This document shows positions 10,801 to 22,851 of a stretch of 57,500 bases of DNA, piece by piece; within the stretch, counting starts at the first letter, position 1; every line of letters starts with the position of its first letter. Source of the DNA: Adiantum capillus-veneris (Eukaryota; Streptophyta; Polypodiopsida; Polypodiales; Pteridaceae). The translations under genes and the position numbers were made by a program. The stretch lies in the NCBI GenBank assembly GCA_014529385.2, contig CM043958.1, positions 154,252,793 through 154,310,292 of the forward strand. Reading direction: 5' to 3'. Below the pieces are notes generated by a model. It ran no database searches. It was not told the origin of the DNA and was given only the letters and a program-made list of their open reading frames with translations.

Positions 10801-13800
10801 AGAGAAGGTTGGTTTACGTGGCCTACAGTTACCAATTCGGGGAGAGGAGCTTTGGGATGCTAAGTTTGTTGATGATTCAAGCATGTTTTTGCAGGGTTGT
10901 CAGACCAATTTGCACGGGTATGAGCATGCTCTGGAGGTGTTTTGTTGTGCCTCGGGGAGAGCATTGATCAACTGGCGAAAGACAGTGGCTTTTTGGGTTG
11001 GTGATGCTCCCACACCTGATTGGATGCCTGCAGAGGGCTTTCGTTGAATCCCTCCAAGGACGCCCATTCGCTACTTGGGTTGCCAGGTTAGCTTGGACTT
11101 GTCACCACACCAGCAGATTGCTCCACTCCTCCTAGCCGTCAGTCTGATTCAGGAGGAAGCTGTTGCATTGGAGCTTGGCGCGTTGATCCTGACCTGGCAG
11201 ATCTTGAGATTGGACATTGGCGGCTTTGGGCTCAGGAGAGTCGCCCTTGACCCTAGAGAGTGGTTTTGGCGGGACCCTTTTGCTTCACCTGGTCACCCAG
11301 GGATCCCTTTCTTCCAGTACACAGCACGACTGGGGTGCCACATACTGGCTGCTCGAAGAGAGGCCCACCTTGCTACAGCAGGTCACTGGCAGGAGGAGGG
11401 TCTGACAATTGAGTTCCTCAGACTTTTGGAAGTGCTTGTGGGACAAGAGACAACCGAGGAGAGTCACCATGTTCTAGTGGCTTGTCGCCCATCAAGCTAC
11501 CGCACTGGGGAGTTGATTGATCTACAGTGGCCACCCAGCCGGTTGTGCCGCTTGTGACCACCCACTTGAGTCACGGAGGCATTATCTATAAGACTGTCCC
11601 ATGCTGTAGCAGGTTTGGCTTCCGATTTTACGGCTGATGTCTGCCTTGTCGTCAGCTAGTCGGTACACTTGGGGTGTTGCTGCTTGGTCCACCCTCACGT
11701 CCTTAGCTAGCACGAGGGCCGGCCTACACTCTAGCCTGCCACAAAGCTTACGTCCCAGGAGTGGAGCAGTGATAGAGAGCTTTGTTGAGAGTTTATCCGC
11801 AGCCTGACTCTCTGGTTCATATGGAGAGCCCGTTGCTTCCGCATCTTTGAGGCCCGCCTTATCCCACCGATGGAGACTGTACGAGATATATGGCTGGAAC
11901 TGATCCATACACTTCGAGGTCAATTCGAGAGGCTGCAAGGTAGCTCCGACTGTATGCAAGAGCGCCACGAGGTATTCCTACGGCTTTGGCGTCCAAGGCC
12001 TTTCTACACCATGGTCCATGGGGCTCCTAGATGGCACTACCGACCACTTGTGTGGTTGTTTTCTCCTCCCATATCTTGATTTAGCCGACATTGTACATAT
12101 CTCACTTTTCATTGGGAGAGTCTTCCCTCATGCTGACGTAGCCCCCTCTTGTTGGGGCAATTTGTAGCCCGATGGGCAGTTTTATTAACTAATAGAAGGA
12201 TCTTTTTCTTGGGGAAAAGAAAAACTAGATGGCATGTGAGAAGCTCATGCAAACAATCTTTCTAACACTCTATTGTTTAGTGCAAACAAGCCTTCTAACA
12301 CTCTATTCTTTAGTGCAAACAGTCTTTCCTGGCCATTTACAAAAAGTATTTCCTTAGATGTCATATGACAGCTTCGGAACTCCTCTCATCGGCTCTACAT
12401 AGCAAGAAGTAGATACACTTTGGTACCGCGAGATATGCTGTTGCATCATAGATGCCATGATGCAGCAGCCCATGAGAGAGTTCATGTGATGGTACTTAAA
12501 GTGGCAAATAGGCCACCATTTGATTCTACTGACTCATTTATTTGTTCACATTTTAGCATTCGTTACTTTAGTCTTTTGCATTTTCTATACTAGAAATTTG
12601 GGTCATATGATGATGATGTAATTTGACGGTCTCATGGCTCTTTTAGGCCTTTTTCAGACGTAAACATTCATTTCATTTCTAGTGAAATATATACACATCT
12701 ATGCTTAGTAGAAATTGGCTGAACATACAGAAACAGAGATACTTACAGGATTAAAAAGAGCCTCTGGGGCTTGGAATCGCTCTCCACCAACCTTTATGAC
12801 CCTCCCATCTGGAAGCTGCTCTTGTCATGAAAACATTTGTTAGCAAGAAATTATTGACTTACACCCTGTCTTAAGGTCAGAGAGTTTTTTATATGCTGAC
12901 AGTGTACTGTTTGACAAGAATGGTTGTTTCCACTCCAAGTTGGTATTCTCGTTTATAATCATAGCTGCATTAAAACACCAAAATAAGCATTTTGATGATA
13001 CTCACTGTTTCAAAGAAATAAGCATCATCCTTAAAAGTGCTCTCTCCAACCAACCTGACCTCACATAGCAGAGCTGTTCTTTTATCTCCCTCACAGTCTC
13101 AAAATCAGCTATTTGATTAAAAGCGTACCTGTAGATTAGACTCCGTGATCAGATCTCTAACTTATGACATTCCATTGATTAATTGTAACTTGTTAATAAC
13201 TCTTGAAAGAAAACAAGCATTTTATGCTAGGTTGACTGGGATCACTTAATGCCAAGTTAAGCAAGACGATTTTCATCATACACACTACACTGATGACCCT
13301 TATCAAAAACCTTTGAGAAAAATTTGAGGAGCAGCATTCTCAATTTAGCTTTATTCAATGACAAGTCCCATCCTCCTCAGCTGCACAAAGCACAAAGCAC
13401 TCTGGCAAGAAATATTTCATTATGTAGCAATCGGCACAAAACATTCCACAAGAACTGGATCCATATGCATGGGGAGGAAACCATCTTCTGAAACTGTTAT
13501 ACCTTCTGCAATCTAAAGAAAACATATGCAATCAACCAAGATCTCACACACTGGTGCATGTAAGGCTGGCATCAATGAACAATACCAGGAAAATAGCCCA
13601 AACAAATTATTTGAGCATTTGCTACATACTCACCCTCTTCTAAGGAGCAGGTCAATCAGGTATGATGTGATCTGGCGGCCAGCAACTTTAATTTGCTTAG
13701 TACTGTGAGGAAAAGAGAATCCATCAACAACGGGCACCTGTGCACACAGAACTCATCATTTGCAACCAATATGTTACTTTTATGCAATTATACCAGTTAT

Positions 13801-16800
13801 TATGGAAAATTTATAAGCACAATAATCCTAGCATAGCTTCAACTCCTATGCATCCTCACATGGAAATAAGCTAGAGCACTAGTGGAAAAGGTATTGAATG
13901 GAGACAAGGCAGTCTGTGGAACCAATGAAGCTCCCATTCACGGCCATCATAGTCAGAGAAAAATCCTGAAACAATAAAAACTTCAGAAAAATTTGGAAGC
14001 GCCATCTTGCTCTGTCTGCTCTTTGATAGGAATGGTATGCTTTCAGAAAAGCACACGATTGGAGCTCTGATACCACTGTAAACAGGACGGGCACCACGTG
14101 CCAACAGAAAAGAACAGACTGAACAACTTTTAGCACTTCAAATAACAACTCAACTGCAAGAGATGCATGACACACGAGACGGGGAGTGGCAAAGTTCCAC
14201 CCCAGGAGAGCATTGGCCCCAAACCATGGGACCCCTTTTGGTATTTCTTTATATTGCTTCACCAAAGTACAACTCCCATGGATCTGCTTTGCATCTCCTT
14301 CTCCTGTGGGTAGACTGCCAGAGTGAGAGCCCATGGGTCATATTTAAAGGCCCTTGGCCTCTAAAAGCAGTTAGATGAAAACCTTCAAGTTCTAAAAGCA
14401 TCTGATCCCAAAAGTTGACGCCCAAGGCTGCTAGCGCATTTCACGGAAATCCGTACAGCTGCCACCTCATCAGAAAAAATGCGGACGTTCGTACAACGGC
14501 CACATCATCAACAATTTTGCAAGAGATTGTGTGTGCGTGTGTGTGTGTGTGAGAGAGAGATCCTCCTTCATTTTGATGCCCCTAGGCACTTGGGCCCCAT
14601 CGGACGGCATCCCATCAGCTGGACAAACTTTACTTAATATTTAAGGCCCCACTCGGCGAGGATCCATAAGTTGGTGAGAACTTCTGCTTCATATACTGCT
14701 TCTAGGGTTTAGGCCCCTCGTTCGGGATCTGCAAGTCGGCTCAGGTCTTCAATGGCTTGACATGTCAATGGTTTATGACATCCTCTGTACTGGATTTAAG
14801 AGGAGCCAAGGCTCAATTTCCTGCAGATAAGCTTGGGAGACATCGTTGAGAAGGAGACCCTCGGCAATTGTGGTTTTGTGATCAATCAAGAAAGCAATAC
14901 CAAAAGGGGCACCAGTCTTTGGGGTCAGTCCATCTGGAAGCGAAACTCCGCGCCTCTCCCTCTCTCCCTCTCTCTCTCTCTCTCTCTCAGTCTTGTCAAG
15001 CCACTCAAGACCCTAGCCGACTTGCATATCCTGGCCGAGGGGTCTAAACCCTAGACATACCAACTTAGAGATTCTTGCCGAGTGGCCTAAACTTAAAGAA
15101 GGGTTAGGATCAAAAATCCTAGCCCCCAAATACTTATGGAAGCGGTCGAGGAGCCTAAACCCTTAAGATAAAGTAGGACTCACATACACACTCAAAAATT
15201 GCGCAAGGGCTGCTAACGTGCATGCTATATAGAATCCCAGGTTTTGTGTTGGCTGATACTGGCATTGCAACGATGAAGGACAGTCCTTTGGGCAAAGGTT
15301 TTTGGACCAACTGCTTTTACAAGCTATTGCCTTTCATGTGACTATTTTGCATGGCCAAGGGCCTCTAAATATGTGCTATCAGCTCACTCTCTAGCATTCT
15401 ATCTATAGGAGATACAGAGCAGAGCCGCAAGTGTTGTACCTCGTTGAAGCAATATAAAGAAATATTGAAAGAGGGGCCATAGTTTGGGGCCAATGCACTC
15501 TGGGGGTGGAACTACACCACTCGTGTCTCGTGTGAAGTCTCTCTCAAAGCCTAAAGACACAAAATATCCAAAGCCAGCGTCTTGGTCCTCCCACTTGCCT
15601 GGGAGGGCCTGGTGTTTAGAGGTGTGTGTAGCAGTTTTAATCATAATAAATACACACCAATGAACAAGATGTTCAAAAAGACGACTGGCTAAAGATGTCT
15701 AGGCAAAGATAAGTACAGAAACAACTCAGTCTTTGATTCATAACTGTACAACATAATAAGAATGAAGTATCATTCCAAATGAATTTGTACAAAGGTATCA
15801 GAACTATCCCAATTGAATCATCAAGTGTTTTCAAAGTCGGACTGCAGCAAGCTAAACCTTTTTACGCCAAGATAGAATTCTCACATGCATCCATATAGTC
15901 AAGACAACAGATATGTTAGACTTGGCTAGGTATGGCAGGCTTCAAAGAACCTATCAGTTGTTATCCATGTCAAACTTAAAAATTATTGGACTAGCTATTG
16001 TCCTATACATCAAGGTAGATAATATCTCAAGGTTTTTCTGCATACAAAGTAATCCTACCAGAAATGCTTCACATGTTACTCACAGTCTTCTTTATAACAA
16101 CCATTTACTATGAGACGCAGTCGTCTATACCATATCATTCTAAGTTTAGCTAAACATTGTATGAAAACAACAAAAGTTTTTTTGATAGTTTTTTCCAAGC
16201 TCAGTGAGCAGGTCCGAAGTACAATTATCCAGTTTTAAGCCATATATGGCCCAAAGAAATCCAACCTATTTTGTGCTTGAAGCCATATTTCAATATTTTA
16301 TTTCTGTTAAACCATAGAGACCAAGTGACAAGATTTGCCTAGATCATAAAAGATATTTTCTCAAAATTTTCAAGTAAAACTTCAACACTCAGTGCACCAA
16401 AACCAGGTAGTAAAGTATCACCAAAAAAACCCGAGTAAGCTAGTTGTAAAACAGTTTCAGGACTAAGCCAGACATCCAAAAAGGCCAACCAGTGATCAGC
16501 AGTCAAGGTGTAGGTAAATCAAAGTAAACAAGTACCCCCACCTTAGTATTGTACTTTTGTCAGTATTGTATTTCCCCACTCTTAAAATATGCCTCGAGGT
16601 CGAGCCCTTCAAGGCCAGAATCAACTAAGATTATCATTCGACCAATTTTTAGGCCAGATATCAAGAACCTGAAGTCACCGAGTCATCCAATATTTTGCAG
16701 CAGGTTATGCATATTTACCAACACTATACTACATTCCATAAAGAGTTCTCTTTGAAACTAAAGAAAAAGCTGAACCATCTGCTCAAAGAAGTACCAGCCA

Positions 16801-19800
16801 AAGCCAGAGAAGTATCAGCCAGAGCTAGAGTAACACTATACCCATCTCGGTCAGAACCTTAGTTAATGCCAAATCTCAAGTAGTAAAGCATAAAGAACAA
16901 GAATATATATGTATATAAAAGGTTTTTACGGCAGTACCATCACCAAGAACTAGATGTAGAGTATATATGAAAAGAAGAGGACAGATCTAAGCTAGGCATC
17001 CAAGCAACAAGCAGAAGGTCAGTTTTATTGTACGTCAAAGCAAACAGTAAAGTATCAAAACCAGAATATATTTTATGGTAGCATCATCACTTGCTATAGT
17101 GGAATAAGTATGTAAAAAACTAGATTTTTAAGCCAGATATCCAAGCAACAGGTGAAGGTTAGATGTTTTGTAATCATCATTTACTCCATATACCATAAAG
17201 TATCCCCTTTCAGAGACGTAACAGCCAGGGTCAGAGAAGTTTTTAGCCAGAGCTAGAGCCAGAGCCAGAGCCAGAGCCAGAGCCAAAGCCAACCATAAAA
17301 CAAAAGCTACTTCAAGCTATTCCTAGATACAGCCATTGTATGTGTATGAATATATTTATCAAAACTAGATCAAAGTCAGACATCCAAGCAACAAGGTCAG
17401 ATTCTTTGTAAGTTAAGAACAGACTCCCCTATATCATGATACCATACCACATTTAGGTAGTAAAAGTATCAAAAAAATCAGATCAGTGTCAGTTAGAATT
17501 TCCCTTGGAATCAAAGTAACAGCTGAACTATCAACCCAGAACCAAAAACTGATAAGTAACATCCCTCGTCAGAATACTATCCATTCCTTACCCTAATGAT
17601 TAGCACCCCCACAATCATCAGGTGATTTGGCACTCAGCCATGTTTATAAGACTAGTATTTGGCCAATTTTGAAAAAGTTAAACCTGTAAAGAGTCAAAGG
17701 AATATGCCATAGAAACCTTATGAGATACATCACATCATCCTTATTTTAGAAGCATCATCAAATATTAGATCCATTTTTTTAGCCAGTTTTTCTATTAAGA
17801 ATGGTACACCTCTTAGACAAAGGTAGTGAGCATGATTCCTCCTTAATTTTTAGTAAAACTTACACCCCAAGTACTACAGCAGTTTATCAATGCCGACAAA
17901 AATCAATGTCAGTACAGCAATATCCTGTTTAGTCCAACATCCAAAAGGGTCACAAAAAACCTTTGTACAAAAGCCAGAATGTTTACATATATTCCATGGC
18001 AACATAACCATCATCACCACCAGGCTTTCAACCTTATACTCACCATCAGTATAAAAAACCAGAACAGTATCCATAAGTATGTCAGATTTGATGCCATTTT
18101 TTAGTACAGTAGCAAAAAACTAAGTGTGTATGCAGTCGGTACCAGGTAAGAAGCAAAAACAAATTCTTTTGCTAACGAAAAACCCAAATGAACAATTCTT
18201 TCATTAATCTTACTGTCAAGAAAAAACCCTGTTATAATCACCCAACAGAGCAAGGGTTTAATCTAATCATTGAGATAAAAAACATATAAAACCTGTGAGC
18301 AGACGCAATCCCAAGGTTTTCTCCAAAGTGCAGGGGAGACAGAGTTTAAGTGAAGGGAAGATCTCCTCACCTTATATAATGGAAGAGGCACGGAAGATCT
18401 CCAAAAGTACTCAGTTGTGGAGGTGCCGTAGCAGCCGAACATCGTTCTTTCACAATATGAGTGTAGAAAGTTGTACAGCTAAGACTCATTCTATGAGAGG
18501 AAGGCAAAAGAACCCGTGCCAAGCAACCCCTCTTTACGCGAGGTCATCAAAACGAGGTCGTGATGCACACTGAGTGCCGGGACAGATTGATAAAAACCTA
18601 GTAAAACCAATCAAATCTAAAGCTGCCCAAGTAAGAGGCCAAAGAATGGGCTCTAACTAAACTCGGTAAGAGATATATTAGGGGGTTGTACCCACAAGGT
18701 AACCCAAACATGGGCGCGGGGGTTTTTTTGGATAGAAATATATATTTATGGTGGATAGCTATAATTTAACCATTGTAATCCGCCTAAAAAAACTAGGAGT
18801 TGTAAAGCACAAGGTAATCTCCCATAAGGAAACAACTCAAGTTTCAACTTGAGTTCATATAGTTGGATCTTACACTGATTCAGAGCATAGTCAACAACAC
18901 CCTCTAGATGAGGTGCTAGAACAACCACAACCCAATGCAGTGGCAAGCCCAAAGTTTATTTAAAGCAGCTATAGGAAAATGCATTGCCAAAAGGTATGTC
19001 TGTATGTAGTCGGATGCAACAATTTATTGTTAGATAAAGTGACGAAGTGTGTGAGAGTGTGTGTGTGTGTGTGTGTGTGAGTTGTAAATAGAACTAGCAA
19101 CCATGGTCAGATGCTGTGACCAAGTGTATGTGTGTGTGTGATGCCCCTAGGCACTTGGGCCCCATTGGACGGCATCCCATCAGTTGGACAAACTTTATTT
19201 AATATTTAAGGCCCCACTCGGCGAGGATCTGTAAGTTGGTGAGAACTTCTGCTTCTTAAACTGCTTCTAGGGTTTAGGCCCCTCGCTCGGGATCTGCGAG
19301 TCGGCTTGGGTCTTCAATGGCTTCCACAGTTGAGGCAGGAAGGTTAGCCAGGTACACCCAGGTTTCACTAAGAATAGGAGCCAGGAAGGCTTTGTTTGGC
19401 ACAACCCACAGTTGATGGTCAACTCCTAGAGATTCAATTTCTATTTGTCTTATTGGTAAGACAGGAAAAACTTTAGAGATTTTTGGTACCATCTCAAGGA
19501 GGTTAACATCATTGAGGGGGCAAAGATTATTCTGAAATTCTTTTACTGCTTCCAGTGTTGCACTATCTCGATAGAAGATGCCACCAGTTGGAGGTATGGA
19601 GGGGGTATTTGGAGTGCAGACAAACAAGGGGTTAAGCCCACATAGTTTTCTAAGGAAGTTAGACAACTCAGCTCCAGATGAGGAGAACAAGGCAAGCTCT
19701 TGCTGATATTGTGAAGCAAGAATAGGAAGTTGGGCAATATATTGGGACAACAAATTAACACCTTCTAGGGGGTCTTTGTCCAATGTAGCCAGAATTTTAA

Positions 19801-22796
19801 CCCAGTCATTAAATGACAACATATGCAAGACACATAGTTTTTTATCAGAGGCAAGTGCCCAATCATAAATAAGTTGTGAAGCATCCAAGCTGCTAATACA
19901 TCTGAGGACAAGAGAGGAGGCAACAGAGAGGGGCTCCGAGGTTAGTTCCAATCCTTGAGAGAGAGCAAGAGTCTGCAAAAACCGTGAGGTCAGGTTTACT
20001 TTTTCTTGCCATAGTATGTAATACATAATTTGGCTTTCCTAGCAAGGAAAGGTCTAGTTCTAGTAGCCAAGGCATTCTTTGGTGTATGGTCTTTAAGGTA
20101 AAGCTTAATCCGATCAAGAATCTTTGCATGATTCTCAGGGTTGTGATTAGTACTCATTCTATAACGTGAGCAATCTTGAAACGGTGACATAAAAATTAGC
20201 AAAGTGTCTAGATTGTAATGTATACTTGGTCTTGCAAACCTTTAACCGGCAAAGTCAGAGACTATGTTAGCCGTGAGCAGGGAACCAGAAAAAGACTCTA
20301 AAAGGGGCCACCTAACACCAGTCTACCAATAAAGGATTTATAGACTGTGGATCCAAATTAGAGCTCCATTCCTAAGATAATTTTCTAGGCCAGCATCCCG
20401 GTTTCCCCCGGAAAGAAAAAACCGTATGTATAGGATGTGTGTGTAGCAGCTTAATCTTAACTAATAAGACATAATTGAATTTTTACATTCAAAAGACAGC
20501 TGGCCAAGGAATAATGAACAGATATGTACAAAAATAACTCAGTATCAGAATTATTTAGGTACAATGATTATAGGAAAGAGATCCTCTTTCAGTAAGACCA
20601 GTAGTAAAAGAACTTCCGCGTTCCTCACTGAGTACTTCATTAAAGTAAGGTTGTTTGCCAAAGAAAAGAAAACCCTCCAAGATAGGATAGAGTCCTTACC
20701 TGCATCCATCCAAACAAGACAACAATTCAGTTAGCCTTGGATGTGTTTTACAGGTATTAATGGACCATATCAGTTGTTATCCATGTCCATCTTATAGGTT
20801 TTAGTTACTTTAGACAAGCTAGTTTATTCATTTAGACCTGGTATGTTTAGCAATCTTTTCTAATTACTTCACCAATGAGTGTTACAGTCTATTTTCTAAA
20901 TGGTGAAGTCCATTACGAGTCAAATTTCGAGAGCCATAGCTCAGTAGCTATGTAACCATATACTTACCTGCAGACTTTAGCAATCCCATGGTATCAAAGG
21001 TACCCCTTTTAGACAAAGGGATGTGAGATCCGACTACTTTTTGTCAACCAAAGGTATCAGATGAGGGTGATGACTACCTCTCTTTTAAAAAAAAAAACCA
21101 AATAAGATACCAGTACAACCGGTCAGCAGAGTAGCAAGACTCCTTCTTCAATAGCTTGCAAGCTATACCAAAGCCGAAAAAAACCAGCTATATACTTACC
21201 TTCATCTTCCCAAGATATACATAAGTCATTAACCACTTTTTCAGAACAGTAGTATCCCAAGAGATTAAGAACAGTAGCTCGGTTATTATGCCAAGAGCTC
21301 AAAAGTAGCTATACTTACCTTCAGAATTAATAGCCCCATGATTTCATTATACCAACTATTTGGCATCCTTTTACACAGACAGGTAATATCCGGCCAAGTT
21401 CGTGCAAGGCTTTAGTTTACTTTTTCATATTGTGTAACCATCCAACGAATGACGCTATGAGAAAGGACCAGTTAAAACTGCGAAAAAACCAGTCATTATG
21501 TCGATTTTTGCAAAGCCCAGTAGCGGTTAGAATCAGAGCCTTACGACCAGTCGGCCATCACAAATTTTTGCTTCCATTTACACAGTCAGGACAAAACAAC
21601 AGTTCCCCGTTAAGCAATATTCATGTCCAGATGTAGCAAATGTTGAGAATGGCCATCAGGACAAGCCAAACCATCATACTCACGCATACCTATACACACA
21701 TATACAAACCTACATACACTTACACACTACCATATATCAATTTATGCAGGGGTCAAGTTCTGTAGCGGCTTTTTACAGAGCCGACCCCAAGATTACATGC
21801 AGGCATTCCCTTTAACAGAAAAACCATAAATTGTCTCAAATCCTAAGACATTTATGCCATGGCTCAATAGTTTGTCCTTTTTATGCTTATGATTAATACA
21901 CAGTGTATAAATCAGACGACATCACTCTTCACCAACCATGCATAGTACTGCAACAATAAACAAACCAAAACCGAAGCTTGTAGTAAGGTAGAATATGACA
22001 CCTGTGTTACTTGAGCTACAAGCTCCATCTCTTTAGCAAGTTCAGACAGTGCCGAAAATAAGCAAAAAAACGACCTACTCCAAGGCTAAGTGAGGGCCAG
22101 AGTATGCCCTCACCTTAGTTTATATAGGATGGTATGCACGCTCCGAGAGCCAGTAGGTTGAATGCATTCGGCCGCCCTCAACTGCGCGAGCCTGCAAGTG
22201 CCATCGCTTGGGGAAGGCGATAGAGAGTGGACAGGGGCCGCCTACCCTGTGTGATGATAGCACTCGTTTCTTCACGCTTTGATTAAGCGGGGGTAATGTC
22301 CCATTTATAAGGCAGTTTTCATTGGCATGGCAAAAGGGTATCATTATTATGCAGAAATATGGGGGGGGGGGGTGGATTTTTTTAAGGACTTATGACCAGT
22401 ATGTGTGTGTGTGTGTGTGTGTGTGATGCCCCTAGGCACTTGGGCCCCATTGGACCGCATCCCATCAATTGGACAAACTTTATTTAATATTTAAGGCCCC
22501 ACTCGGCAAGGATCTGTAAGTTGGTGAGAACTTCTGCTTCTTAAACTGCTACTAGGGTTTACGCCCCTCGTTTGGGATCTGCGAGTCGGCTCGAGTCTTC
22601 AATGGCTTGACACGTCAACAGTTTGTGACACCCTCTGTACTCGATTTAAGAGGAGCCAAGGCTCGATTTCCTCCGGATAAGCTTGGGAGACATCATCGAG
22701 AAGGAGACCCGCGGCAATTGTGGTTTTGTGATCAATCAAGAAAGCAATAACAAAAGGGGCACCAGTCTTTGGGGTCAGTCCATCTGGAAGCGAAAC

Positions 22797-22851
<55 letters not shown>

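Noticed and set aside
11582-11968. 128-codon minus-strand ORF
   Set aside because: Opposite the decayed end of LINE L2a; no similarity to any family I know.
18295-18573. 92-codon plus-strand ORF
   Set aside because: Inside the non-coding repeat unit, not open in the second unit near 22040-22200, no motif.
15541-22423. Possible CRISPR-like or satellite array from recurrent short words
   Set aside because: Spacing is irregular and words are diverged; this is plant nuclear DNA and the pattern fits two diverged copies of a long repeat.
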